A DNA stretch of 64,000 bases from NCBI RefSeq assembly GCF_027214005.1, contig NZ_JAPWGY010000001.1, forward strand, positions 620,001 to 684,000, given 5' to 3'. The position numbers and the translations under genes were made by a program. Below the pieces are notes generated by a model, which searched no databases, was not told the origin of the DNA, and saw only the letters and a list, made by a program, of their open reading frames with translations. The DNA is from Kiloniella laminariae. GTDB taxonomy: Bacteria; Pseudomonadota; Alphaproteobacteria; Kiloniellales; Kiloniellaceae. Below, piece by piece: positions 26,454 to 35,688 of this stretch; the first letter of the stretch is position 1, and each line of letters starts with the position of its first letter.

Positions 26454-27254
26454 TTAATTGAAGTAGGCGTATCTTGCCTCGAGATTTTTTATAAAGCCTT
26501 CGTCGTGAAGTTCGAGGATGATCCTGTTGATGTCCTCAAGCAGGGCATGGCAGGGCGAGGCCTTGCTGATCATGAAATAAACATCGTTCGAAGCAATGTT
26601 CCAGGACAAGGGGGTTATGTTTTTTGTATTCTCGGTTTCGTGAACATCCGCAATGCCGTCGTAGCGGGCCAGGACGACATAGTCAGCCCTGCCGGCCGCC
26701 AGCATTTCAATCAGGTTTTCTGTCGGTACTTCAAGGATACTCAGATGCCGGGAGGCAAACTGATCAAAATCTTTCCCATAGGAGCCGCCCATCGGGCGCA
26801 GGCCCTTGCGACCAACCAGATCACCCAGCTCTTTATAGGACGCTTCATCTCCCTTTCGGACGAAGATTGCCACTTCGTCAGTCGTCACCGGTTTGGTATA
26901 GCTGTAGATCTGGGCGCGTTCCGGGGTCCAATAGGCGCCGAGCAGCATGTCGAGCTCACCTTTTTCCAGCTGGGAAAGTACCCGGTTCCAGGTAGACTTG
27001 GGTGTTATTTTCAGCGGGATGCCCAGACGCCGGGAGATTTCCCGGGTGATATCCGGGGCAAGCCCCTGTATTCCTTCCTGCGAGTTTCCATCCGTTTCTT
27101 TGCGCATGATAACCGGATACCAGTCTGCGGCACCGTTTATCTTGATCTCTGGGCAGTTTTCGGGGGTACTTTGAGCAGGAAAAGGGGCGGCCCAAAACAG
27201 GAGAGTTGAGGATAAGAAGCCGAAGACTAAGGTAAAGTTGGCTTTAGCTATCAT
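26454..27254 (-). CDS. Periplasmic amino-acid-type substrate-binding protein (SBP_bac_3)
   Basis: A ~266-residue protein with a signal peptide (ANFTLVFGFLSSTLLFWAAP, cleavage near A-Q-S). The bilobed family-3 solute-binding fold is seen in GLAPDITREISRRLGIPLKI, LEKGELDMLLGAYWTPERA and MLAAGRADYVVLARYDG. No permease or ATPase genes are adjacent, so it could be an orphan binding protein feeding a distant ABC system or a signalling sensor. The start at 27254 (ATG after GGGTGATC) is preferred to an ATG at 27272. Confidence 0.85.
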   Translation of the reverse strand: MIAKANFTLVFGFLSSTLLFWAAPFPAQSTPENCPEIKINGAADWYPVIMRKETDGNSQEGIQGLAPDITREISRRLGIPLKITPKSTWNRVLSQLEKGELDMLLGAYWTPERAQIYSYTKPVTTDEVAIFVRKGDEASYKELGDLVGRKGLRPMGGSYGKDFDQFASRHLSILEVPTENLIEMLAAGRADYVVLARYDGIADVHETENTKNITPLSWNIASNDVYFMISKASPCHALLEDINRIILELHDEGFIKNLEARYAYFN

Positions 27255-27531
27255 GATCACCCGAATGTGCAATCGCGGTTACCTGCAGAGTGATTGTAAT
27301 ACAGAGAGGGAGTTTTTAAAAGCAAGGTTATTTGTTTTGAAGACTTTATCGCTAGGGGGAAGTGGTCGTGCCAGCAGGGTTGAATAACATAGACCTTCTT
27401 TCATCAGTTGTTTACAAAGAGGCAGAGGGTATGACAGTATTTTTCTTGTCCTTCAGTTGTTTAACCTCTGGTTCGTAGACGGCTGGGCAAAAGGGACGAA
27501 ACAGATCCAGCTTTGAGAGAGTGATGTAGGC

Positions 27532-28089
27532 TTGGTTGATTTCAAACACCCCAGAAGTGACCAGTTCTTCCAGTTCTGGAAAACGATCCCTCGCGAAGGT
27601 TTGGTGCCGTACCGTCAGGACTATCATCCGGAAAAAGCTGCTGCATTGCTGCCAACGATGATGATGTATGAACTGATTTCAGCCGATCATATCAAAATCC
27701 GCCTGATGGGAACGGGGATCACCCAGGATTTTGGCACGGAACGGGAAGGCAAGAATTATCTTGATTTCATCGAGCCGCAACGTCGGGAAAAAGTTTCAAA
27801 AGCCCTGTGGGAAATTGCCCGTATTCCTTGTGGCATTCGAGTTGTGGCCGAGCATCTGCTGCAAAGCGGTTTGACGGTCAAGCTGGAATCAGTCGGTTTG
27901 CCCCTGCTTAATCGCGAAGGCAGGATCAGCTGGATCCTGTTCCAGCGGAACATTCTGGGGGAACAACGCGGTCTGCCGGAACAACCCTCGGACCGGGAAT
28001 TCGATCCACGCACCTATGTCCGGCTTTTCCTGCGCGACTATATCGACATCGGCGCCGGGGTGTCAGATTTCAGCGAAGAGACCCCCTGA
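27532..28089 (+). CDS. PAS_5-family single-domain protein (type A, copy 3)
   Basis: A 185-residue PAS_5 protein. It has VDFKHPRSDQFFQFWKTIPR, IKIRLMGTGITQDFGTEREGKNYLDFIEPQRR, then SWILFQRN and the tail YIDIGAGVSDFSEETP. The start is TTG 27532, aligned exactly with the TTG starts of copies 1 and 2; its upstream TAGG is weak. It stands alone here, 6 kb from the main cluster. The role is unknown beyond PAS-type sensing. Confidence 0.83.
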   Translation: MVDFKHPRSDQFFQFWKTIPREGLVPYRQDYHPEKAAALLPTMMMYELISADHIKIRLMGTGITQDFGTEREGKNYLDFIEPQRREKVSKALWEIARIPCGIRVVAEHLLQSGLTVKLESVGLPLLNREGRISWILFQRNILGEQRGLPEQPSDREFDPRTYVRLFLRDYIDIGAGVSDFSEETP

Positions 28090-28092
28090 AAG

Positions 28093-28749
28093 TCAGGTCG
28101 GGAAATCGCTGATGATCTTTTCCAGTTTCTGGAAGAAGCGGGCGATATGCAGGCCGTCGACCAGGGCGTGGTGGGCGGTGATGTTGACCGGAACCTGCCA
28201 GGACTGTTCTGCCGGGTGTGCGGGGTTATTTTCCGCAGAGGTGATCTTCCCCCAGGCGATGCGGGGTATACAGTCGTCCGGTCCGCAAAGGGGATGCTGC
28301 ATGGCCGTGAAAGCAAGCCAGGGCAGGCAGCTGCCATAGATCCAGTCATCCCGGTGGCTGGTGTTGTCTTTCAGTTCCGGCTGGGTCTTGGCAGCGGAGA
28401 CAGCAATCTGACAGCGCTGGTTGAAAAGGTCCCAGTCCTCGCAGTAGTCCACTTCACAAAAGGCAAAGCCGTCGTCTTCGATCGGGACGGTGACCGAGGG
28501 GTTGATGACTGCATGTTCGATAATATCCTCTTCGCGAAAACGGCAGCGCAGTTCCGGCACCGCATTTACAGCTTTCATCAGGCAATAGAGCAGGGCATTG
28601 AAGGGAGAAATATCAAGGCGCTGGCGTGCCAGCATAACAGGCGTGACATCAACTCTGCCTGTGATGCTGACATGGGGATTGGCGAAGCCCTTGAACAGCT
28701 GATACTGGCTGCGGCGGGACCAGCTGTTCAGATCGATCTTTTTTACCAC
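28093..28749 (-). CDS. Chloramphenicol acetyltransferase-like (CAT type A) enzyme
   Basis: A 218-residue trimeric acetyltransferase of the CAT family. The catalytic motif HHALVDGLHIARFF is at the C-terminus; FANPHVSITGRVDVT and FREEDIIEHAVINPSVTVPIED also match. GTG at 28749 follows GGGAG at eight bases and yields the normal family length. The open frame continues 56 codons upstream but without homology. Many chromosomal CAT homologs do not confer resistance, so the acceptor is uncertain. It is convergent with the PAS_5 gene, with only three bases between stops. Confidence 0.88.
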   Translation of the reverse strand: MVKKIDLNSWSRRSQYQLFKGFANPHVSITGRVDVTPVMLARQRLDISPFNALLYCLMKAVNAVPELRCRFREEDIIEHAVINPSVTVPIEDDGFAFCEVDYCEDWDLFNQRCQIAVSAAKTQPELKDNTSHRDDWIYGSCLPWLAFTAMQHPLCGPDDCIPRIAWGKITSAENNPAHPAEQSWQVPVNITAHHALVDGLHIARFFQKLEKIISDFPT

Positions 28750-28930
28750 TGGCTTGTCTCCCGCCTGTTTTGGTTCTCGGCTTAAGGTACGAAATAAGAT
28801 AGGTGATCTGTGATATTTTTTCCCGTGAGAGGTGCTGCTGTCAATTGGCCAAGAGGGTTTTTCAGCACTGGTTTCCTGAGTAGACCATAAAGATCCTAAA
28901 CCAGACCATTGCCCCATTCGTGTTTCTGTT

Positions 28931-28980
28931 ACAGCTTTATATCAGGTACAGCTTTATATCAGGTACAGCTTTATATCAGG
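28931..28980. repeat. Three tandem copies of a 17-base repeat between divergent genes
   Basis: ACAGCTTTATATCAGGT is repeated exactly at 28931, 28948 and 28965 (the last copy lacks the final base). It lies between the CAT-like (-) and GNAT (+) start codons, where a regulator-binding iteron array or a slippage product would be equally possible. Confidence 0.75.
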
Positions 28981-29009
28981 ACCTATCAGGGCAAGCCGGA
29001 GGGGGAAAT

Positions 29010-29561
29010 TTGAAAGAACTCTATAGCGAACGATTATATCTGAGGCCTTTCAGGGGAAGCGATCAGGAAGATCTTTTTCGGCTTTATGGCAATGCCGAGG
29101 TTATGGCCATTCGCAAGATCGGCACCCAGAGCCGGACCGGGAGTGATCGGCAACTGGAGATTATTCTTGACCACTGGCACCGTCGTGGCTTTGGACTCTG
29201 GGCCGTTTTTGACCGGAAGAACGGTGATTTTCTTGGCGAATGTGGGCTTCGCGAAGAGAACATGAAGGGCGCGGAAGCAAGCCGTGAGGTCGAGCTTTCC
29301 TATGGCCTGATTCCGGCTGGTTGGGGCAGGGGGCTGGCAACAGAGGCGGCAGATCTGATGATCTGCTGGGGATTTGAAGAGCTGGGGCTGCCCGCCATCC
29401 AGGCTTTTGCCCGCAGCGATAACGCCGCATCGCTCCATATCTTGCGCAAGCTCGGATTTATATACGAGAGCGACTTTCCGGAAGACGGCTATCGGATCAG
29501 CCGAACCTGTCTGAAACAGGTGGATTGGCTGAAAACAGCAGGGAAAGTACCGGTAAGGTAG
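29010..29561 (+). CDS. GNAT-family N-acetyltransferase (RimJ/RimL-like)
   Basis: A 183-residue acetyltransferase with SERLYLRPFRGSDQEDLF at the start, YGLIPAGWGRGLATEAADLM carrying the acetyl-CoA pyrophosphate loop (Gly-rich R-x-x-G-x-[GA]), and ARSDNAASLHILRKLGF near the end, which is the RimJ/L-type Asn-x-x-S core. The TTG at 29010 follows GGAGGGGG; the frame upstream runs through the tandem repeats and is not coding. The substrate may be a ribosomal protein, an antibiotic or a small amine. Confidence 0.87.
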   Translation: MKELYSERLYLRPFRGSDQEDLFRLYGNAEVMAIRKIGTQSRTGSDRQLEIILDHWHRRGFGLWAVFDRKNGDFLGECGLREENMKGAEASREVELSYGLIPAGWGRGLATEAADLMICWGFEELGLPAIQAFARSDNAASLHILRKLGFIYESDFPEDGYRISRTCLKQVDWLKTAGKVPVR

Positions 29562-29613
29562 TGCTGTATAAAAAAAATTTGGAAAAAAGCGCCTGGAATG
29601 CCACTGGAAAAGC

Positions 29614-29665
29614 CAATGCCCCCGGTATGATCGCTTGTGCGGTGATCGCCGGGGGCATTGTTTTT
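29614..29665. terminator. Bidirectional terminator between GNAT and peroxiredoxin-like genes
   Basis: CAATGCCCCCGG (29614-29625) and CCGGGGGCATTG (29649-29660) form a 12-bp stem with an inner GATCGC/GCGGTGATC pairing. TTTTTGG follows on the plus strand and a T-rich run follows on the minus strand. Confidence 0.75.
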
Positions 29666-29766
29666 GGCTTCCCTGATGTGCTCGCGAACAAGGGGAAGTC
29701 AAAAACTGAAATCAGGAACAGGCGGGAAAGCCTAAACAATTCCGGTTCAGATAAAGCCAGTATCCC

Positions 29767-30303
29767 CTAGACTGCGCCGGTATATTCGCCGCGGCCGGGA
29801 TAGTCATTGGCCAGGATAAAGTCGACGGCACCGACCATTTCACGGAAGGCGGGACGGACAAAGGGCATGGTCTGGACAGAGGCGTAATAAAGGGTCTGAT
29901 CCGGGCGAACCATAAAGACACCTGGTTCAGAAAAGAGTGCAGGTTCTTCAATGCCGATCGAGGTGGTGCCACGCGAGGTGGAAATAAACAGACCCCATTC
30001 CCGGGCAAGGTTGAGGGGCAAGTCGTAGGCAAAGCGCAGATTTTTGGCTTCGATCTTGTCGGCCATCGCCTGTGTCCGTTCTTTGCCGTCAGAACTGATC
30101 GCAATGGTCTTGACGCCGCGTTCGGCAAAGTCAGGGGTCAGGCGTTCCAGTTCCTTGAGGTAATTGGCGCAGAGCGGGCAATGAAGGCCGCGGTAAAAGG
30201 TAACAAGGGTAAAGTTTGTCGCTGCATCACTGCCCAGATCAAACTGACCGTGGGACAGGGTGGGCAGGGAGAGGTTCGGGGTCTTCTGACGGGGAATCAA
30301 CAC
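29767..30303 (-). CDS. Peroxiredoxin-like protein (AhpC/TSA, CPxC type)
   Basis: A 178-residue thioredoxin-fold protein with VTFYRGLHCPLCANYLKELE: the peroxidatic-type Cys lies in a C-P-L-C motif. FSEPGVFMVRPDQTLYYASV follows in the strand-rich half. C-P-x-C members are a distinct peroxiredoxin-like group, so peroxide reduction is likely but the electron donor is unknown. It is transcribed divergently from an AraC-type gene ~267 bases away, which is a natural candidate regulator. Confidence 0.88.
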   Translation of the reverse strand: MLIPRQKTPNLSLPTLSHGQFDLGSDAATNFTLVTFYRGLHCPLCANYLKELERLTPDFAERGVKTIAISSDGKERTQAMADKIEAKNLRFAYDLPLNLAREWGLFISTSRGTTSIGIEEPALFSEPGVFMVRPDQTLYYASVQTMPFVRPAFREMVGAVDFILANDYPGRGEYTGAV

Positions 30304-30570
30304 GTTTATAACTACCTTTCGCGCTTGTGGCTTTTACTTTGAAATAACCGGGCAGAGGTCCAGAAAGTGCTTTCTATCTGGCACAACCAGTTCTGGTGCC
30401 AGCACAGGTGTTTGCACCGGGAGTATCCTGGAGTATCCACTGGGTCCTGTTTTGGGTCTTGTACTGGACAATTCCCTCTTAACAATAATATAGTGAACTA
30501 TTGGTAACAATTTGTGCATATATGTTACCCCATAGTACCAAATTGATTTTGTTGAAACAGGAGACAGAAA

Positions 30571-31506
30571 TTGACCGAAGAACGACCGGACCGGCTGTCA
30601 GCACTGATCAAGCGCTTTCGGGTTCATGCCAGGGTCTTTCCGCTGGCCCGGTCAAGAGAAGGGCTTCTGTCAGCTGCGCACGCCTCTTTCAACCTTCCCG
30701 AGGGAACCCGGGATATATCGCGGGGGGCATTTCCGGCTGTAAATCGGGGTGATGAACCAGCGCATTCTTCCCGGGCCAATTTCTATATTGCCCGGCGGGG
30801 GCAAATGGCCCTGAGCGATCCCCGGCTGACAGATCTGGAGGACAAGGTGCCGCTGCTGGTGTATTTCCCGCGGGGCGTTCCGGCGGGGACAGACTGTTTA
30901 CAGCCAGCAGCAGAGCATGGCGCTGGAGGTCGCGATCATGTTTCAGCCCTGATCGATACCGGAGGTGAGGCCAACCCGATTGCCCTGGCTTTGCCGGATC
31001 TGGTCATTGTCCGGCTGGATCAGGCCAAAGCCCTGCAGGCCGTTACCGATATATTGCTGGAAGAGGCAACCGCGCCCCGCTGTGGTGGCTCGGCAGTGAT
31101 TGACCGTCTTTGCGAGATCGTGGTGATCCGCCTGTTGCGCCATCTGATCGAAGCGGGAGAAACCCAGGTCGGCCTGTTGGCCGGACTGGCGCATCCGAAC
31201 CTGTCGCTCGCGGTCATTGCGATCCATGAAAATCCCGATCACAGCTTTTGTCTGGAAGAACTGGCAGCCATTGCGGCGATGTCCCGCACGCACTTTGCCA
31301 ACTCCTTTCGCAATTGCCTTGGCGTCACGCCGGGCCAGTATATTTCGAGCTGGCGTCTGACCCTGGCGCGGATGGAGCTGGGCAAGGGAACGCCCCTGAA
31401 AGTTATTGCACAACGGGTTGGCTTTTCCAGCTCCGCCGCCCTGTCCCGGGCCTACTCCCGCCACTACGGTGTCTCGCCAAGACAAGAGCAGGTCCAAAGC
31501 GCGTGA
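30571..31506 (+). CDS. AraC-family transcriptional regulator
   Basis: A 311-residue regulator. An N-terminal ligand-binding domain of the AraC-type cupin group (LSDPRLTDLEDKVPLLVYFPRG) is followed by a C-terminal double helix-turn-helix: FCLEELAAIAAMSRTHFANSFRNCLGVTPGQYISSWR and VIAQRVGFSSSAALSRAYSRHYGVSPR (motif halves quoted in part). It starts at TTG 30571 after AGGAGAC. It is divergent from the peroxiredoxin-like gene, so it may sense oxidants or metabolites and control it (inference). Confidence 0.88.
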   Translation: MTEERPDRLSALIKRFRVHARVFPLARSREGLLSAAHASFNLPEGTRDISRGAFPAVNRGDEPAHSSRANFYIARRGQMALSDPRLTDLEDKVPLLVYFPRGVPAGTDCLQPAAEHGAGGRDHVSALIDTGGEANPIALALPDLVIVRLDQAKALQAVTDILLEEATAPRCGGSAVIDRLCEIVVIRLLRHLIEAGETQVGLLAGLAHPNLSLAVIAIHENPDHSFCLEELAAIAAMSRTHFANSFRNCLGVTPGQYISSWRLTLARMELGKGTPLKVIAQRVGFSSSAALSRAYSRHYGVSPRQEQVQSA

Positions 31507-31531
31507 TCAGATCTGTGATGTGAGGCAAAGC

Positions 31532-32191
31532 CTATCCGATGAAATCCGTGCTTCCGGCCCAGAGGAGCAGCAGGCCGAAGCCGACAAAAATGCAGGTGAT
31601 GGCCCGGTTCATGTTGCGGATCACGGCGGGGCGGCGGAGCAGGCCTGACAGGTGCACAGCGAGCAGGGCAAAGCTGCTGAGGGAAACAAAGGACAGGGTC
31701 ATAAAGGTTCCGGTCATCAGCAGAAACTGGGGAGCAATCGGTCGGGACTGGTCGAGAAAGAAGGGGAAGAGCGCCAGCAGGAAGGTCAGCATCTTGGGGT
31801 TGGTCAGACCGACCACCAAGGCCTGGCGAAACAGGACCAGGGGGGTGGGGAGGGCGTTGATCCCTGCGTCTGTGCTGTCCCGAGGAGACAGACCATCGAG
31901 TGAGACCATACCGCGGTTCCAGTTCTGGTGACCTAACCAAAGCAGATAAGTCCCGCCGGCAAGACGCAGGAAAGAGATGATTTCGGGTCTGGTTGTCACC
32001 AGTGCCCCGAGCCCCAGCGACACGGCAAGTCCGACGCAACCGATGGCGGTAATGTTGCCCAGACTGGAATAGAGCGCCTTGCGCATACCAAGAAACAACC
32101 CGTTCTTGATTGCCAGAACGATCGCCGGACCTGGGGTCAGGGTATTGGCGGCGGCGGCGAGGACAAAGGTCATCCATAGTTCCTGTGACAT
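31532..32191 (-). CDS. LysE/RhtB-family amino acid exporter
   Basis: A 219-residue membrane protein with about six helices. The diagnostic N-terminus AAANTLTPGPAIVLAIKNG carries the LysE/RhtB signature (N-x-x-x-P-G-P). VGLTNPKMLTFLLALFPFF is the second family block. It exports amino acids or homoserine lactone-like compounds. The ATG at 32191 was chosen as family start; the frame extends 16 codons upstream. It is convergent with the AraC gene. Confidence 0.9.
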   Translation of the reverse strand: MSQELWMTFVLAAAANTLTPGPAIVLAIKNGLFLGMRKALYSSLGNITAIGCVGLAVSLGLGALVTTRPEIISFLRLAGGTYLLWLGHQNWNRGMVSLDGLSPRDSTDAGINALPTPLVLFRQALVVGLTNPKMLTFLLALFPFFLDQSRPIAPQFLLMTGTFMTLSFVSLSSFALLAVHLSGLLRRPAVIRNMNRAITCIFVGFGLLLLWAGSTDFIG

Positions 32192-32240
32192 GATATTTTC
32201 TGCTTTGCTGTCTGCCGGTTTTCCCGGAAAATTCGCCAAA

Positions 32241-32284
32241 AAATTTTTCTGGAAATTTTCTGGAAATTTTCTGGAAATTTTCCG
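32241..32284. repeat. 11-base direct repeats upstream of LysE gene
   Basis: TTTTCTGGAAA-type units occur three to four times in tandem just upstream of the LysE-family start. The unit is nearly palindromic (TTTC..GAAA). It may be a slippage product or contain an operator. Confidence 0.55.
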
Positions 32285-32679
32285 GGGTTCTGTCCGGGGT
32301 ATCTGATCCGAAAGACCTTTGCCTTTACAGGGACAAGATCTTTGCTGTCCTGATCAAACAGAAAAACACGCATCAAGAATAATAGTTTGTTTTAATAAAT
32401 GCATAAAATATAATGATGTGAAGTTGTTCCCCTTTAAAATCAGAGGGGGTGAGTTGATGCGACAGCCGGAAATCTCAGCCTGAATCTCAACGTGAATCTC
32501 AGCCGGAAATCCCAGCCGCTACTCAAAGCTGGCACTCACCGGGGAGTTCACAGGGAGAGGGCAGACGCAAAAGAATATAGTGCGACAAATTATGGTTGGC
32601 CCTCGTGATTATAAACCTCTGGGGAGTGGTATCGGGGGCCTCATCCCGTTTTGATCACATATGAATAAAGGCAGTATTG
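32285..32679. other. Intergenic region between LysE-type and LysR-type genes
   Basis: About 400 bases. AT-rich around 32380-32420. Imperfect repeats of GAATCTCAGCC occur near 32470-32520. AAAGG precedes the LysR start at eight bases. No gene is seen. Confidence 0.45.
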
Positions 32680-33546
32680 ATGGATCTGCAATCCCTGCGC
32701 ACCTTTAAACTGGTTATGGATCTGGGCAGTATTACCGCTGCGGCAGAGCATCTGCATACGGTACAGCCAAATGTTACCGCGCGGATCCGCAAGCTGGAGC
32801 AGGATCTGGGAACGGCTCTGTTTCAACGAGCCCACCGCCGGTTGATTCCAACCCATGAAGCGCATGAACTTTTGGGCTATGCGAATGCCATGCTGTCACT
32901 GGAACAGGCGGCGATGAAGGCAATCAACCCGCGCGATCAGGGGCATATCCGTCTCGGGTTCATTGATAGTCAGGCCGGACATCTGCTGCCGGGTGTTATC
33001 AGGGCGTACCAGCAGAGCTATCCCGAGGCGGAGATCGTGGTCGATTCAGGGGTTTCCGGTTATCTGAACCGCGAGGTTGAGGATTGTCGGCTGGATGCTG
33101 CTGTGGTGGTGGATCGCCGGGTGCGCAGCCGGGACCAGGACAATCTGATTACGCACAAGCTCTTTACCGAACCTTTGGTTTATCTGGCCCCGCGAAATGT
33201 GGTGTCGCTGGAAGAGGCCTTGACCTTGCCGATTATGGTGCTGGTGCAGGAGGGGGGCGGATATCGCAACTTTGCGATCGACTGGTACAGATCCCAGGAT
33301 CTGGTCTCGCCAAAGGTCATGGAGATTTCAACGATTGATGGTATTGTGGCCTGTATCCGTGCAGGGATCTGTGCTTCGGTTTTGCCGCTTTCCATCGTTG
33401 AAAGCTTTGAGCTGCAGTCCCGGGTATCCCGGTTTGCATTGCCCGGAGAAGATGCGGAAATCAGTATTGTCCTGACCCACCGTCCAGAGCTGAAAGGGGA
33501 CAGGCGGATTGGCAAATTGCTTCAGGTTCTTCAGGGGAACTCTTGA
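32680..33546 (+). CDS. LysR-family transcriptional regulator
   Basis: A 288-residue regulator. The N-terminal winged helix-turn-helix reads FKLVMDLGSITAAAEHLHTVQPNVTARIRKLEQDLGTALFQR (positions ~8-50, quoted across its helices). The C-terminal effector domain starts near RLGFIDSQAGHLLPGVIRAY. ATG at 32680 follows AAAGG. LysR proteins usually control a divergent neighbour, here the LysE-family exporter ~490 bases away, which would fit export control (inference). Confidence 0.88.
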   Translation: MDLQSLRTFKLVMDLGSITAAAEHLHTVQPNVTARIRKLEQDLGTALFQRAHRRLIPTHEAHELLGYANAMLSLEQAAMKAINPRDQGHIRLGFIDSQAGHLLPGVIRAYQQSYPEAEIVVDSGVSGYLNREVEDCRLDAAVVVDRRVRSRDQDNLITHKLFTEPLVYLAPRNVVSLEEALTLPIMVLVQEGGGYRNFAIDWYRSQDLVSPKVMEISTIDGIVACIRAGICASVLPLSIVESFELQSRVSRFALPGEDAEISIVLTHRPELKGDRRIGKLLQVLQGNS

Positions 33547-33898
33547 AAACACAGTTAATGATAAGAAAAACGGATGAAGTTACAGATTAACTGTTCTGTA
33601 TTTCGAATAGAGGCGAGGGATGCCGAGAGGAGATGATGCGAGGGGGGCAGGGTGCCATATCTGCTTGCTCCTGCTTCTGTGCCTGATTTTATTATTTGTT
33701 TTCATGTATTGATCTGTTTTTTCTGGTTTGTTTTTCTGCAGGAACTTGTGTTTCTAGACCTCGTGGGGCTGGCGATGAGGCGGGAAAATATTAATTCCCG
33801 CCAAAGGAGAAAAACAAACGCTTTGTTAACCTTTCCTTTACCATATATACTAACTGTCTGTTGTCAGATGACCCGGTTCTAATCGGCGAGGAAACAAG
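33547..33898. other. AT-rich region upstream of the PAS_5 cluster
   Basis: About 350 bases. T-rich from 33680 to 33740 and again around 33820-33860, where a promoter for the first cluster gene is likely. GAGG lies seven bases before the TTG at 33899. A 76-codon frame at 33652 has no support. Confidence 0.45.
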
Positions 33899-34540
33899 TT
33901 GGGTGAGGCAGTATTGAAGGATTGTAGTCCTGTCGATTTCAGACACTCAAAAAGCCGGTCTCTCTTTGAGTATTGGCAAAGTTTGCCCCGTCAGGATCTG
34001 GTCCCTTTTCGGCACAGTTTTCTGCCGGAACAGGTCCCTTCCCTGTTGTCCACCATGTTGCTCTATGAGCTGGTTTCTCCCGATTTTATTAAAATTCGCC
34101 TGTTGGGCTCTTTGATTGCCGACCGCTTTGGGGCTTACCGGACCGGAACCAACTATCTGGACTTTGTCGAGCAAAGCCGTCGAAAAAACGCAGCTGGAGC
34201 CCTGTGGGCCCTGGCCAGACACCCTTGCGGCATGCGGGTCTTTCTTAAACAGGAGCTCTGGAGCGGGCGGAATGCCTTGTTGGAAACCGTTGGACTGCCC
34301 CTGTTGAACGATACTCCTGGTGGTAATCCTCTGGTCATTTTCCAAAGTAATGAGGTCTTTCAGGACCATGAAGGGGAGTTTGTCGAGAAGCGACAGATCA
34401 ACGAGGTCCCGCCAGAAGGGAACTCGCTGCTTGACCGCCCCGGGCAGCCAGGATCAAAAACCCAAATCCGTTACATTCATCTCAATCGTCGGGAGTATTT
34501 TGACCTCGGCGCAGGTGTAACGGATTTTGTTGATCGCTGA
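33899..34540 (+). CDS. PAS_5-family single-domain protein (type A, copy 4)
   Basis: A 213-residue PAS_5 protein, first gene of the cluster. It has FEYWQSLPRQDLVP, IKIRLLGSLIADRFG, TGTNYLDFVEQSRR and the tail YFDLGAGVTDFVDR. It is longer than copies 1-3 because of about 25 extra polar residues between NPLVIFQSNEV and the tail. The TTG at 33899 follows GAGG at seven bases; an in-frame TTG at 33914 also has a GAGG nearby. A separate promoter from the next gene is likely because the gap is ~290 bases. Confidence 0.83.
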   Translation: MGEAVLKDCSPVDFRHSKSRSLFEYWQSLPRQDLVPFRHSFLPEQVPSLLSTMLLYELVSPDFIKIRLLGSLIADRFGAYRTGTNYLDFVEQSRRKNAAGALWALARHPCGMRVFLKQELWSGRNALLETVGLPLLNDTPGGNPLVIFQSNEVFQDHEGEFVEKRQINEVPPEGNSLLDRPGQPGSKTQIRYIHLNRREYFDLGAGVTDFVDR

Positions 34541-34831
34541 CAGGTAACGACTTACTCCCTGCTTCCAGATTTCCTTTTCATACCATACCTGTTTTCTTCT
34601 AATATTTTTCTGGTTTTTCCCTGTTATGGATGATGTGCTGGTAAAGCTGGCAAGCATTGTATAGCCACAGTTTTGCTTGTCATGTTGTGTCTGCGAGGAT
34701 CGGTCAGATCCAGGGCTTTATGATGGAAATTTATTTAAGGCATTGGTTTTGCTTGTAATAATTTGATTTTCCGGCGAATATGGCTCCGTTTTTAAACCAT
34801 GGGAACAAGGCCGTACGAAAAAGGCGGGAGA

Positions 34832-35470
34832 ATGTTGGAGTTCAGGCATAAAAAAACCGGGATCTTTTTTGACTACTGGCGGGAATTGCCCCGGCAGGGA
34901 CTGTTGCCCAGCCGCAGTGATTTCCATCCGGAAGACCTGCCTTCGCTGTTGAGCAATTTCATGATCTATGAACTGGTTTCCAGGGACTATATCAAAGTGC
35001 GTCTGCGGGGCTCGGTTCTGGGTGACCGGCTGGGGTATCATGGCATTGGGGATAATTACCTGGATCTGGTTGAGAAATCCCGCCGTTCCAAGGCGTCGGA
35101 ATCTCTCTGGGCGATGGCAACCCAACCCTGCGGCATGTACGTCATCATCGAACAGGAACTCAAGAGCGGCCTGATGGTACAGATGGAATCTCTTGGACTG
35201 CCTTTTGCCAATAGCCAAGGCGAGACACCCCTGATTATTTTCCAGAAAAACGAAATTGACAGCGATCAGGCCCGGGAAGCGGAAATTGCCTCTCGAGAAG
35301 CTGCAGCTGCAGAAGACGTGTTGGAAAAAATCGGATCAGAAATGTCCAGAGGCAAAGAACCGGAAGCTGGAATACCATCGCCTGGCGATGGTGACTGCCC
35401 ACGGTTTATTCGGCCGCTGGAGCGAATTTTTATCGATATCGGTGCTGGAATTTCTACATTCCGGGATTAA
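34832..35470 (+). CDS. PAS_5-family single-domain protein (type A, copy 5)
   Basis: A 212-residue PAS_5 protein. LEFRHKKTGIFFDYWRELPR, IKVRLRGSVLGDRLG and IGDNYLDLVEKSRR precede a 55-residue polar, Ala/Glu-rich spacer and the tail FIDIGAGISTFRD. Alignment with the other copies puts the start at ATG 34832, the only AUG at this conserved position in the type A group; the AAGG site is seven bases upstream. An ATG at 34799 is also in frame. The spacer between the PAS core and the tail is the longest in the set. Confidence 0.82.
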   Translation: MLEFRHKKTGIFFDYWRELPRQGLLPSRSDFHPEDLPSLLSNFMIYELVSRDYIKVRLRGSVLGDRLGYHGIGDNYLDLVEKSRRSKASESLWAMATQPCGMYVIIEQELKSGLMVQMESLGLPFANSQGETPLIIFQKNEIDSDQAREAEIASREAAAAEDVLEKIGSEMSRGKEPEAGIPSPGDGDCPRFIRPLERIFIDIGAGISTFRD

Positions 35471-35688
35471 AAAAAGCGGAAGGTTCCTCGGCTGAAAAAG
35501 CTTAACAATATTTTATCCGGAAACAGCTAGAATTTGTATTCCTGCAGGAAAATATCCCGGACACAGATCCTGTCGTTGTAAGTTCGTCATGGCTAAAGTA
35601 GTGTTTTTACTAGAGGAAAACGCAAACGTTCAAGGTTTTTTGTTTGTCATCTGTTACTGATATTTAATGAAATGATGAGGGCAGAGAA

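Noticed and set aside
28931-28980. CRISPR-like array reading of the 17-base repeats
   Set aside because: Repeats are directly adjacent without spacers and no cas genes are present.
29525-29770. 81-codon frame running through the bidirectional terminator
   Set aside because: It overlaps the GNAT stop and the hairpin, so it is most likely a chance frame.
33652-33882. 76-codon frame upstream of the PAS_5 cluster
   Set aside because: Lies in a T-rich spacer, gives an artificial hydrophobic peptide and has no initiation context.
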